Below are positions 16,505-24,669 of a stretch of DNA of 64,000 nucleotides, piece after piece. The position numbers were made by a program, and so were the translations under genes. How positions within the stretch are numbered: the stretch's first letter is position 1; every line of letters starts with the position of its first letter. The stretch is from contig NZ_NXGA01000001.1 in NCBI RefSeq assembly GCF_002802965.1, forward strand, positions 3,443,342 to 3,507,341, in the 5' to 3' direction. The stretch comes from Sporolactobacillus pectinivorans. Its GTDB lineage: Bacteria > Bacillota > Bacilli > Bacillales > Sporolactobacillaceae. The notes under the pieces are model-generated. The model was not told the origin of the DNA. It searched no databases and worked only from the letters and a program-made list of their open reading frames with translations.

Positions 16505-17230
16505 TTAAAGTATTTTTTGTAAAAATTTCTGGGTTCTCTGATGCTTGGGATGAGTAAAAATTTCTTCAGGGGTTTCGTCTTCCAACAATTGACCCTGATC
16601 CATGAAAACCACTCGATCAGCAACTTCCCGAGCAAAGCCCATTTCGTGTGTTACAACGACCATTGTCATGCCGTCATTCGCCAACTCTTTCATAACATCC
16701 AACACATCCTTTACTAATTCAGGATCAAGAGCAGATGTTGGTTCGTCAAATAACATGATCTTCGGATTCATAGCTAATGCTCTGGCTATTGCTACGCGCT
16801 GTTTTTGTCCTCCAGACAAACTATCCGGATAAAATTCAGCTTTATCTTTCAACCCAACTTTGTCCAGCAAATCGTATGCGGCATCACGAGCTTTATTTTT
16901 CTTGTCCTTTCGAACAAGAATGGGAGCAAGTGTAATATTATCAATAACTTTTTTCTGAGGAAAAAGATTAAAATGCTGAAAAACCATACCTACTTCCGTT
17001 CTTACTTTATTGATATTTGTACCTTTTTGATTGAGATGGATGCCATTGATCACAACTTGACCTTCATCAGGAGTTTCGAGTTTGTTTAGACACCTTAGTA
17101 GTGTACTTTTCCCTGATCCGGAAGGACCAATAATACAAACGACTTCCTTCTCCTCAACTTGAATATTTGTTCCTTTCAGGACTTCGTTGTTACCAAATTT
17201 TTTATGAATATCTTTCACTTGAATCATCAT
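16505..17230 (-). CDS. Amino acid ABC transporter ATP-binding protein
   Basis: A 241-residue ATPase of the polar amino acid uptake (GlnQ/HisP) group. Walker [13 protein letters not shown] at residues 33-44, Q-loop [10 protein letters not shown], signature [15 protein letters not shown], Walker [15 protein letters not shown] and the switch [10 protein letters not shown] are all intact. Its start overlaps the end of the permease gene by four bases. It would energise import through the membrane protein encoded just upstream. Confidence 0.93.
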   Translation of the reverse strand: MMIQVKDIHKKFGNNEVLKGTNIQVEEKEVVCIIGPSGSGKSTLLRCLNKLETPDEGQVVINGIHLNQKGTNINKVRTEVGMVFQHFNLFPQKKVIDNITLAPILVRKDKKNKARDAAYDLLDKVGLKDKAEFYPDSLSGGQKQRVAIARALAMNPKIMLFDEPTSALDPELVKDVLDVMKELANDGMTMVVVTHEMGFAREVADRVVFMDQGQLLEDETPEEIFTHPKHQRTQKFLQKIL

Positions 17231-17895
17231 GAACTTTGAAGTCTCCTCTCGAGCAATCTCATCATGATTGAAATAGATAAATTCATGACTAAATACAGTA
17301 AAGCAACTGAAGTATAGATTTCAACTGCCCGAAAGCTTGTGGCAACTGCCATTGTTCCTTGTCTTGTGAGCTCACCGACGCCAATAACATTTAATAATGA
17401 TGTATCTTTTAAACTTATAATGAACTGATTTCCAAGACTGGGAATCATTCTTTTAAAAGCTTGTGGCCAGACAATATGGAATAATGTCTGAAAATGGGTT
17501 AAACCTAATGATCTTCCAGCCTCGGTTTGTCCAATATCAATAGATTGTATAGCTCCTCTGACAATTTCAGCAATGTACGCACCAGCGTTTAGTGAAATAG
17601 CTAAAACACCTGCAAATAAGGGATCGATTTTTATACTAAGTATTAATGGTAGAGCAAAATAAATGTACAAAGCCTGAACCATGATAGGCGTTCCACGAAT
17701 TACTTCGACGTAAACTGTTGATAATCCAAACAATATTTTATTTTTTGAGACCCTACCTAATCCAGCGACTGCCCCTATAAGAAATCCCGCCAATAAACCA
17801 ACTATGGCAATCAGGACTGTATACTTCACACCCTGAAGAAGAAAGGGAAGTACTTGTATGGCATAACCCCATTCTGGATGAAACCCACTACTCAT
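17227..17895 (-). CDS. Amino acid ABC transporter permease
   Basis: A 222-residue inner membrane protein of the HisM/GlnP type with about five helices. The EAA-like cytoplasmic loop that docks the ATPase is seen in [20 protein letters not shown]. Early residues [20 protein letters not shown] form the first helix typical of the family. It is co-translated with the ATPase gene (ATGA overlap) and lies about 85 bases downstream of the binding-protein gene. Confidence 0.92.
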   Translation of the reverse strand: MSSGFHPEWGYAIQVLPFLLQGVKYTVLIAIVGLLAGFLIGAVAGLGRVSKNKILFGLSTVYVEVIRGTPIMVQALYIYFALPLILSIKIDPLFAGVLAISLNAGAYIAEIVRGAIQSIDIGQTEAGRSLGLTHFQTLFHIVWPQAFKRMIPSLGNQFIISLKDTSLLNVIGVGELTRQGTMAVATSFRAVEIYTSVALLYLVMNLSISIMMRLLERRLQSS

Positions 17896-17979
17896 AACTC
17901 GTTCACCTCTTTAACCGCTAAAAATAATAATCTATAAAAAATTTATACGAAGCATTACCAAATCGTTTTTTTAGAAAAC

Positions 17980-18783
17980 TTATTTAATTTTAGGGGGCTC
18001 CGTTCCAAACCATTTCTTATAAATTTTGCTATATGTTCCGTTATCCATTAATGCTTTTAAAGCAACATCCATTTTTTTGGTCAACTTGCTATTCTTTGGA
18101 TAAGCAATACCATATTGCTGTCCATCAAGAAGTTCCCCTACTTTCTTAACTTGATTATTTCCTTCAGTTTTTATGTAATAATCGATGTTTGGTGCATCAA
18201 AAATTACAGCATCGGCTGAGCCATTTAGAAGGTCCATGTAGGCCTGATCAATATTCGGGAATGGTACGATCTTCTTTGCGTCTTTCAAGTTGGTATTTAT
18301 ATAATCTAATGCAGATGTTCCTTGCTTCGTCGCAACAACTTTACCTTTGAGGCTTTTGAAGTTCGTAATATTTTTTTCATTTTTTCTAACTAGAATATAA
18401 AATCCTGAATTATAGTATGGCGTTGAAAAATCAATTGTCTTTTTTCTTTCGTTTGTAATGGTCACTCCAGCAATAACCATATCCAGTTTCCCAGTTTGTA
18501 ATGCAGGAAGCAGTCCATTGAAATCCATTGTGCTTAGTTGATATTTCACTTTTGACTGTTTTGAGAGTGCCTTCAGCAAATCCATGTCGAATCCAACATA
18601 TTTGTTAGTTTTCTGATCAAGATACTCAAACGGGACAAAGCTCGTATCCGTGCCAACATTAATTGTTTCTGCTTCCTGTTTACTGCTCGAACTGCTGCTG
18701 CCTGAATTGCTGCACCCAACGATCCCGGTTAATACAACAATAGAAAGTAGACATAAGGTAATCTTTTTTAAGTGCCGGTTCAT
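17980..18783 (-). CDS. Amino acid ABC transporter substrate-binding lipoprotein
   Basis: About 267 residues of the family 3 solute-binding proteins. It begins MNRHLKKITLCLLSIVVL and has a lipobox IVGC at about residues 20-23, so the mature protein is a lipid-anchored receptor. Family motifs FVPFEYLDQKTNKYVGFDMD and the C-terminal LMDNGTYSKIYKKWFG are visible. AGGAGTG lies 9 bases before the ATG at 18783; the frame is open further upstream, but that extension lacks a ribosome binding site. It heads the importer-amidase-aminotransferase operon. Confidence 0.9.
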   Translation of the reverse strand: MNRHLKKITLCLLSIVVLTGIVGCSNSGSSSSSSKQEAETINVGTDTSFVPFEYLDQKTNKYVGFDMDLLKALSKQSKVKYQLSTMDFNGLLPALQTGKLDMVIAGVTITNERKKTIDFSTPYYNSGFYILVRKNEKNITNFKSLKGKVVATKQGTSALDYINTNLKDAKKIVPFPNIDQAYMDLLNGSADAVIFDAPNIDYYIKTEGNNQVKKVGELLDGQQYGIAYPKNSKLTKKMDVALKALMDNGTYSKIYKKWFGTEPPKIK

Positions 18784-19260
18784 CAATTTAATCACTCCTA
18801 TATAATTTTGTAAAAAATGTAATAATTCACAGATGTTTGTTAGATATCGCAACGATGAGATTATTATGCTCAATTCAACATTAATAATGAGGAATTGACT
18901 TTAAGCACCAATTTGGTAGCTTTTCATGACAGGAATCTTATCATTAGTCGGTATAAAATCTAACGTTTATTACATTTATAATATATCATAGAATAAATAT
19001 TACATGCAATAGAAAATTAATTGTTTTTTGAAAAATTAAAATGGTCTTTTGGGTGATTGCTTTCTGGCGATAATAGAGTTTAATCCAAATCTTTTCTCGA
19101 AATATTTTTGAAAAACCAACATTTCAAAAACCTATTGTTTTTTATGGGGGATAAGCTTATAGAAAAAGTTTCTTTATGTAGAGTACTCTGAAAGTGGATA
19201 GGCAAAAAAATGCTAGATTGATGGTGAAAGATATGCTCAATGATGTCATCGTGCCACACG
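18784..19260. other. Intergenic region with the importer operon promoter
   Basis: About 480 AT-rich bases without a credible gene. On the minus strand a TTGCAT followed after 18 bases by TATATT (near 18975-19005) is a plausible promoter for the binding-protein gene. The right end meets the debris of a broken gene. No tRNA or repeated element was recognised. Confidence 0.4.
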
Positions 19261-19529
19261 TCAACGGATATCGACTTTGGTATATTTCTTCATGAATTTT
19301 AAAGACCGTTCCCAGTAAACCGGATATTCGTTATTCCCACACTTATCCAGCTGAACAACCTCCGGAAAAAGAATCACCAGCCTCCGCCGATGCCGTCAAG
19401 GATCGGAAAATCGGGTCCATACTCATCTTTCCAGCAAGGGATCTCCATCATGTTCAAATCTCTGGTGGAGGAAAGCCAAAGATCCGCGTCCAAAGGAATA
19501 TAATGACTTCTCTTGATCGTTGTGATCAA
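19261..19529 (-). pseudogene. Frameshifted short gene of unknown family
   Basis: Reading the minus strand from a TTG at 19529 gives ITTIKRSHYIPLDADLWLSS, then TRDLNMMEIPCWKDEYGPDF, ending in GIGGGW and a stop. Shifting frame at that point continues smoothly as LVILFPEVVQLDKCGNNEYP through LKFMKKYTKVDIR to a stop at 19261. The two parts look like one protein of about 90 residues. I do not recognise it. It follows the serine hydrolase gene by about ten bases. A 7-bp hairpin (19512-19530) lies in its first codons. Confidence 0.5.
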
Positions 19530-19539
19530 GCCTTTTATT

Positions 19540-20619
19540 TCAGATAGAGTATGCCGTATATAAAACAGTCTGCATCCGCCGGTGCATCTCCCATATATTG
19601 CAGTCCTGATTGCTCAGAATCACAATCGAAGCATCCGTTTCAGGGTAATAGGAAAGCATTGCAGCTACACCATCATTCATGCCGTCTTTTCGCACGCAAA
19701 AAATTTTCTGATCAAATTCCACGAACTTAAACCCGTATCCCGTTCGAATTGTCGCGTAAGGAACCGGCTTCCACTTCGTAAAAGGACGTGTGAACAGGCA
19801 ATGCGGCTGAAAGAGGAGAGTCCCGTACGGTTTGGATAAATGGTTCCCCGCCTTTAAATAGCGAAGAAATTTATCCAAGTCCTCCACAGTGGAGTAAATT
19901 CCTCTGTCAGGTGTCCCGATCGGGGGATATGAGTAAATATTCTTCTTCCATCCTGTTAAATGGCCATCCGCATCCTCACAGGTTGTATACCCTTCCACCG
20001 CATTCTCACTCACTTCGTCCATGGCGCAGAAACGGGTATTGTTGAGCCCGCAAGGTTTGACGATGTTCTCCATAACAAATGTACGATAATCCGTGCCGGC
20101 CAGCTTCTCAATCGCCAGCCCAAGCAAGACAAACGCACAATTATTGTACCGCACACCCGTGCCCGCTTTGAATAAAGGCTTCTTATGGACAAACTGGGGA
20201 AGCAGGTCAACTGTTTTTCGAATTGAATAATTGGGTTTGTCCACGAATAGATCCGAATAATTCTCGCCTGCTTCCTCGTCCGCATCATCAGCAATGCCGG
20301 ACGTGTGCGTCAGCGAATGTTCAATTGTCACATCTGATGGTATCTCTGTTCCCTCAAGATTGATAATATCAGTAATCCTGGCATCCAGCTTTAGTTTTCC
20401 ATTTTCGACGAGCAGCAAAATCGCTGTCGCTGTAAACAGTTTGGTCACCGAGGCCGTATCAAATTTAGTATCCAAGCGATTGGGAATCTGAAAGCCGCGA
20501 TGAGCAAAACCATGGGCACACGAAAACAGAACCGTGTCGCCCTTCTTAACCAGGCAGGTTCCGGAAAAATCGTGATTCTGGTAAAACTCGTCTGCTATTT
20601 GTTGAAATGGGTTGTTCAT
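19540..20619 (-). CDS. Beta-lactamase-fold serine hydrolase
   Basis: A 359-residue protein of the class C beta-lactamase/esterase fold (PF00144). The SxxK nucleophile motif is in DTASVTKLFTATA (about residue 56-59) and the YxN motif in GVRYNNCAFVLLG (about residue 159-161). There is no signal peptide, so it is probably cytoplasmic and not a resistance enzyme. Typical members are peptidases or esterases of unknown substrate. The ribosome binding site before ATG 20619 is GGAGATCAC. Confidence 0.85.
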   Translation of the reverse strand: MNNPFQQIADEFYQNHDFSGTCLVKKGDTVLFSCAHGFAHRGFQIPNRLDTKFDTASVTKLFTATAILLLVENGKLKLDARITDIINLEGTEIPSDVTIEHSLTHTSGIADDADEEAGENYSDLFVDKPNYSIRKTVDLLPQFVHKKPLFKAGTGVRYNNCAFVLLGLAIEKLAGTDYRTFVMENIVKPCGLNNTRFCAMDEVSENAVEGYTTCEDADGHLTGWKKNIYSYPPIGTPDRGIYSTVEDLDKFLRYLKAGNHLSKPYGTLLFQPHCLFTRPFTKWKPVPYATIRTGYGFKFVEFDQKIFCVRKDGMNDGVAAMLSYYPETDASIVILSNQDCNIWEMHRRMQTVLYTAYSI

Positions 20620-20707
20620 GTGATCTCCTGTCTTTGAGTTCTGTTCAGATTAATGACCTATAAAGAAAAATATATCATATCTTCATCGGTATAATTTTTC
20701 GGGAAAT

Positions 20708-21379
20708 TTAAAAATTGTTTCCCATAGACTGGGTATTCATTGCTGTCATGCTTTTAATGAGTATATAAATATTTGTATACGGGTTCATTTTATTAATGTT
20801 TGAATCTATTCTCTTGCCCACCGCAGAATAGCTGTTAGCCAACTTTTTAGCATTATCTATTGCTTCTTCGATATTACCTTTATTTATAATCTCACGGATA
20901 ATACCCGGATCTGCTTTTTTATAAGGGCTATTTAGATAGCTGCTTAAGTGTTGATAGATAGCCCTTTTATGCATTTTTACTGTAATCAGCTCAAAATGCA
21001 TCAGCAGCCAAAGTTCGAATAGTAAATTAGATACTCGAAGAGAATACTCTTTATCTGAACTTTTCATATCCAGAATGACCTGCTGGATATCCGTGGGATC
21101 ATCACAATCAAAGACTAGATATTTTTGCTAGTTGCTATATCTTTGATTATGACCCTCCTGCTCCAGATATCTTTCTGCAAAATGATAGACAGTTCGTGAA
21201 TTACCATCTGCTGTTTGTGTTTCTATTTGTATATCAGTATATTTATTTTCATTAATAATATCGGCAAAATAATCCAGGTACAGTTTCTCGGTCATCCCTT
21301 CACAAAAAATAAGGACATGGCCTATGTTCACCCGTTTGATTTCCGTCAGACGCTGCGGAGAAAGCTTAATTCTTCCCAT
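20708..21379 (-). pseudogene. RloB-like protein interrupted by an in-frame amber codon
   Basis: The reading frame starts with ATG at 21379, overlapping the end of rloA by 14 bases, and runs to 20708 with a single TAG at 21130-21128 (codon 84). Before the stop: MGRIKLSPQRLTEIKR and VLIFCEGMTEKLYLDYFAD, the Toprim-like CEGxTE motif of RloB/AbiLii. After the stop in the same frame: LVFDCDDPTDIQQ (the acidic metal motif), FELWLLMHFE and NPYTNIYILIKSM. The whole is about 223 codons, the normal RloB length. Either the gene is inactivated by one substitution or the TAG is read through; the first is more likely. Confidence 0.85.
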
Positions 21380-22646
21380 GTTCAGCACCGCTAATAATAT
21401 TCTCAAAATGAAATACAGGTATCCCGCCATATTTGCCCTGTAAATAGGATTTATTGAAAGTAGCGTCTTCACGCACGTTCAAATCGGACAGTGCATGCAG
21501 TGTCGATTCACCTTTTTCATTTTTTTCTACAAAAAAGATCTCATCTCTACGGAATTGTTCTTTATTCATTAATGAAATATCATGTGTCGTAAAAATCAGT
21601 TGTGCCTTTTTATTTTGGCTGGACTGAAAGATATCCACAATCAATTTTGTTAAAAGAGGATGGAGGCGGGCGGAAATTTCATCCACAATAAACACGCAGC
21701 CCTGCTCAGTCATCTCAATCACATTTTGGATATAGGAAAGAAAGCGCAGTGTCCCTGTGGATTCCTGCAATAGGTCAAAGCTTCGTTGACCAACAATATC
21801 CCCGTCAGCATTAAAAACATTGTGAATCGTTTTTATGACTTTTTTCTTTTTCTCTTTACCACTATCTTCATCCATTATTGTTTTTATTTGAACATCAAGT
21901 CCGCAAATGCCAACATCGATCTTGCACAAATAGTTTTCCACTTTAGAGCGAAACTCTTTACTGGTGACTAGTTTCTTGTTTATATGGATCGCTCCAGCGA
22001 CCTTTTTTACACTTGATTCGAACAAAATTTCAAGATATACATTATATTCATTTGTAAAAAAATCAATAAAATCGTTCAGAACCCGTTCTTTTCCCTCGTC
22101 TTCCAAGAAATATTCAAGGACCGAAAGATACAGACGCTCAGAAGGAACTTTTGTATATGGTTTCAGAATCTTGGTGTAGTTTTTTCCGAAAGAGACCGTC
22201 CCTTTTTCACGTTCAAAGACTTTTTTATCGTCAATAAAATACCATTCATTCAAGACTTCCTTAGCTGAGCACTCAAACCCATACTGAATTTGCTTCCCGT
22301 TGTGGAAAAAGATAATATCAAACTCTGAAGCATCATTGACTTGATCAGTTAACAGAAAAGGCTCCATCTTGATCTTTAATTTTTTCTCTGCAAAATCAAT
22401 GTTTTCATTTTCTTGCTTATTAATGAATTGTTCAAAAATGTATTGTTCAAAAAAGAACATCGCTGAAACCAAATTAGATTTTCCCGAGGCATTCGCGCCG
22501 TATATAGCAGCTGTTTTTAAAAGCTTTAAATTTTCTGATACATCCAAAACATGATTTGGGTGCTGTTTGTATGAAGTAGCTCGAAGGTCCAGAATGACTT
22601 CATCTTTGAACGAGGTATAATTTTTAGCTTTAAACATGATAAGCAT
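21366..22646 (-). CDS. RloA-like AAA ATPase (AbiLi-type)
   Basis: A 426-residue ATPase of the RloA/AbiLi group, cousins of the OLD and SMC-head ATPases. Walker A is AAIYGANASGKSNLVSAMFF near residue 48-60; the C-terminal part has CVFIVDEISARLHPLLTKL (Walker B) and LIFTTHDISLM (switch). RloA and RloB were first noticed as companions of type I restriction loci, and the same pair is AbiL in lactococci, giving abortive infection. Here it lies in the same island as a type I system. GGGGG is 7 bases before the ATG at 22646. Function depends on whether the damaged RloB partner is made. Confidence 0.85.
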   Translation of the reverse strand: MLIMFKAKNYTSFKDEVILDLRATSYKQHPNHVLDVSENLKLLKTAAIYGANASGKSNLVSAMFFFEQYIFEQFINKQENENIDFAEKKLKIKMEPFLLTDQVNDASEFDIIFFHNGKQIQYGFECSAKEVLNEWYFIDDKKVFEREKGTVSFGKNYTKILKPYTKVPSERLYLSVLEYFLEDEGKERVLNDFIDFFTNEYNVYLEILFESSVKKVAGAIHINKKLVTSKEFRSKVENYLCKIDVGICGLDVQIKTIMDEDSGKEKKKKVIKTIHNVFNADGDIVGQRSFDLLQESTGTLRFLSYIQNVIEMTEQGCVFIVDEISARLHPLLTKLIVDIFQSSQNKKAQLIFTTHDISLMNKEQFRRDEIFFVEKNEKGESTLHALSDLNVREDATFNKSYLQGKYGGIPVFHFENIISGAEHGKN

Positions 22647-22808
22647 GCTAAAACCCCCATAGTTAAATACTTTTCATAAACAGTATATCCATTAACATAA
22701 GAAAAAGACAATGATAATTTACATAAATTCGTAAATCTAAGGCTTATTGATGCATATAAATTGAACAATTTAGTACAAATTACGATTAAATCAAAATAAT
22801 GTACTGTT

Positions 22809-23720
22809 TTATCCAATATACACATGCTCGTTATGCCACTGTAGAAATTCATGAGATGGTCTATCCGAGATAGCATCGGGAATATTCATTAAGCGTTTCC
22901 CATGAAAGGCATAATAGACCTTCCCATTGTCATAAATCTCTTTGATCTTTCCGCTCACCTCAACAATATCGTCTTCATCAATCGTGATATAGCCTCGGTC
23001 AAACAGTGTATGTATGTCCTCACGAAGTAGCAATCCGTTGCTCACCACATGAGGGCCCTCCTTTGAGTAGGGCTTGATGTGTGACGCATTCAACACAGGT
23101 AGAGTTCTTTCTCCCGAAATAGCACAGCGTCTGTGATAAGCCTCCGTGACTGCTACTCTGAAACCGCCCTGACCGAGTCTCGGTTTGATCAGTTGTGGTG
23201 CCCCGTATCGTTCTTTTTCTTCTTGGATTCCGGATTTAAGCGCGATTCTGCTCTGAACAGCGTCAAATAATATTTTTCCCTCTATTGAATCTGTGGTATA
23301 GGTTTTTCCTTGGACAATATTAGGGGACCAATTTTGAGGTACAGGTATCCATTCGTTCTCATCAAAGAAAAACGGCTCTGAAAGAATCAAAGAGCCGATG
23401 ACAGGATCAGGATCACTGTGGCTATTGGTTCGGCGATATTGGTAGATGGCGTCAATAAAATCGTCCAATGAAGAAGTTCCGTTCTCCTTACCAAAGGTAT
23501 CCCATGTTAACGAAGTCGGCAGAAAGGCTTGCCTGATAAAAATCCCACCACCGACAATATAGTTATTTGGCACATGAAGTTTGAACAAAAACAATTCGCC
23601 TGGCTGGATCGCTTTAAAACGTCGTCCACTGCCCGGCTGCCAAAAATTCACCTCATTGGGATTTAGATTTTTCAAATATTGAAACCAATGATAATCTGTT
23701 AGTCCCACATAGACTTTCAT
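22809..23720 (-). CDS. HNH endonuclease with PUA/EVE-like N-terminal domain
   Basis: About 303 residues in two parts. Residues 1-130 (VYVGLTDYHWFQYL, FKAIQPGELFLFKL, NNYIVGGGIFI, LTWDTFGKENG) have the strand pattern and the F-x-x-I-x-P-G-E-x-x-x-F motif seen in EVE/PUA-like modified-base readers. The C-terminal part carries an HNH_2 nuclease: CAISGERTLPVLNASHIKPY, then NGLLLREDIHTLFDRG. Reader plus HNH is the plan of modification-dependent (type IV) restriction enzymes. GAGGGG lies about 10 bases before ATG 23720. The reader domain assignment is by pattern only. Confidence 0.75.
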   Translation of the reverse strand: MKVYVGLTDYHWFQYLKNLNPNEVNFWQPGSGRRFKAIQPGELFLFKLHVPNNYIVGGGIFIRQAFLPTSLTWDTFGKENGTSSLDDFIDAIYQYRRTNSHSDPDPVIGSLILSEPFFFDENEWIPVPQNWSPNIVQGKTYTTDSIEGKILFDAVQSRIALKSGIQEEKERYGAPQLIKPRLGQGGFRVAVTEAYHRRCAISGERTLPVLNASHIKPYSKEGPHVVSNGLLLREDIHTLFDRGYITIDEDDIVEVSGKIKEIYDNGKVYYAFHGKRLMNIPDAISDRPSHEFLQWHNEHVYIG

Positions 23721-23815
23721 TAACCAATCGCCCCTCAAGGCTGCATATTTGCGTAAATTATATCACTATAAAGCTGTATAATTGTACATGTGCTATATTT
23801 ATTTGGAGTGATGAG

Positions 23816-24214
23816 ATGAGAAAAACACTATCTGTAGTCGCAGCAATTATTGAAAATGAAAAGCGGGAAATTTTATGCGCATTGCGCTCGCCAAAAATGT
23901 CGATCCCGAACCATTGGGAATTTCCCGGAGGCAAGATTCAAGATGGCGAAAGCCCCGTCAAAGCGATCGAACGGGAGATCAATGAGGAATTAAAGTGTAC
24001 GATCAAGGCTGAAGAACAATTTTTTAAGAGTCATTATGACTATGAAACCTTTTCAATCGATTTGACAGCCATTAAATGCACTTTAGAAACGGGTTTCCCA
24101 ACTGCGCATGAACATTCAACACTCATATGGCTGAAAAGAGAGAACCTGGATTCCTTAAAATGGGCACCCGCCGATGTTGAAACTATGGAATGTCTTGCAA
24201 AAGAAGCCCTTTGA
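23816..24214 (+). CDS. MutT-type Nudix hydrolase
   Basis: A 132-residue Nudix protein close to 8-oxo-dGTP diphosphatase and other (d)NTP pyrophosphohydrolases. The Nudix box is complete: GGKIQDGESPVKAIEREINEEL (G-x5-E-x7-REUxEE-x-x-U pattern, residues about 38-60), preceded by PNHWEFP. It is transcribed away from the HNH gene, with about 95 bases between them. MutT-like genes often sit next to DUF3427 helicases in defence islands, and this one is only one small locus away from such a helicase. Confidence 0.9.
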   Translation: MRKTLSVVAAIIENEKREILCALRSPKMSIPNHWEFPGGKIQDGESPVKAIEREINEELKCTIKAEEQFFKSHYDYETFSIDLTAIKCTLETGFPTAHEHSTLIWLKRENLDSLKWAPADVETMECLAKEAL

Positions 24215-24242
24215 ATTGTTTTTTATTTTTATTTAAATTGTG

Positions 24243-24248
24243 TATACT
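24243..24248 (+). promoter_or_regulatory. Putative -10 box of the antitoxin RNA
   Basis: TATACT at 24243-24248 precedes the structured RNA by about seven bases. The -35 region is a poor T-rich stretch. Confidence 0.45.
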
Positions 24249-24261
24249 GAAGACAGTAAGA

Positions 24262-24310
24262 ACGTAAAATAAAGCCGTCCGATCTGAGTGCAAATCATAC
24301 CGGGCGGCTT
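24262..24310 (-). terminator. Terminator of the toxin message
   Basis: On the minus strand the 10-bp stem AAGCCGCCCG/CGGACGGCTT is followed by TTATTTTACG. It would end the message of the small toxin gene after crossing the entire antisense RNA. Confidence 0.6.
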
Positions 24311-24366
24311 GGAACAGGCAATATCCGCATACAGCGGAATCAGTGCTTTAACTAAATCATTTGAGG

Positions 24367-24412
24367 ATGATCTGTCTCAGCCTGTGTGAGGATATGAGAC
24401 GGATCATTTTTT
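24367..24412 (+). terminator. Terminator of the antitoxin RNA
   Basis: Perfect 13-bp stem (one G-T pair) with a 15-base loop, followed by TTTTTT at 24407-24412. Confidence 0.85.
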
Positions 24413-24443
24413 ATACTATAATAACTTCTTAAATATCAGCGGA

Positions 24444-24578
24444 TTATAGTATAAGTGCAACTAAGCCTCTGGCTTCGCCTAAAGGCTTGCCAATCGGCAA
24501 GTTTTCTTTATCTTTCGACAACATCAGCACTAACATTCCGAAAGAAATCATGAGTGTCAGTACCTGAAATGTTGTCAC
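24444..24578 (-). CDS. Putative holin-like toxin (type I toxin, Hol-Tox/TxpA type)
   Basis: A 44-residue peptide with GTG start at 24578 and ribosome binding site GGGGGTGG five bases upstream. It begins MTTFQVLTLMISFGMLVLML, a single hydrophobic segment with the x-x-L-M-I-x-F-x pattern of the putative holin-like toxin family, followed by the charged SKDKEN. These peptides insert into the membrane and stop growth when not repressed. The C-terminal NLPIGKPLGEARGLV tail is longer than usual. An extended -10 promoter lies upstream, and a convergent structured RNA with its own terminator lies downstream, completing a type I toxin-antitoxin locus. Confidence 0.75.
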   Translation of the reverse strand: MTTFQVLTLMISFGMLVLMLSKDKENLPIGKPLGEARGLVALIL

Positions 24579-24644
24579 TCGCGCCACCCCCAATCTTCAG
24601 GGCATCACCGATCCGCTCATATACATCATCTATTTACTTTCCAG

Positions 24645-24653
24645 ATTATAACA
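24645..24653 (-). promoter_or_regulatory. Extended -10 promoter of the toxin gene
   Basis: TGTTATAAT on the minus strand (TATAAT at 24650-24645 with TG one base upstream) lies about 67 bases before the GTG start. The -35 region is weak, as is usual for extended -10 promoters. Confidence 0.6.
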
Positions 24654-24669
24654 GATTTTAATCTACTAA

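Larger units (their letters stand above)
24255..24412 (+). ncRNA. Putative antisense antitoxin RNA (RatA/SR4-like arrangement)
   Basis: About 158 bases with three predicted hairpins and no reading frame: a 10-bp stem AAGCCGTCCG/CGGGCGGCTT (24272-24281 and 24301-24310), a small TCCGC/GCGGA stem near 24324-24338, and a perfect 13-bp stem (24367-24379 with 24395-24407) followed by six T, which is a strong intrinsic terminator. It is convergent with a hol-tox type toxin gene on the other strand whose message would run through this whole region. That is the layout of type I systems such as txpA/ratA and bsrG/SR4. Sequence identity to a known family was not recognised. Confidence 0.65.

Noticed and set aside
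19512..19530. A terminator for the serine hydrolase gene
   Set aside because: The CTTGATC/GATCAAG hairpin has its T-rich tail only on the plus strand, while the gene is on the minus strand.
19540..20619. A beta-lactamase resistance gene
   Set aside because: No signal peptide, and the motifs fit the broad serine hydrolase family; there is no evidence for antibiotic hydrolysis.
24272..24412. A riboswitch or 6S RNA
   Set aside because: None of the class-specific core sequences I know match, and the RNA has its own terminator and lies antisense to a small toxin message; an antitoxin RNA explains it better.
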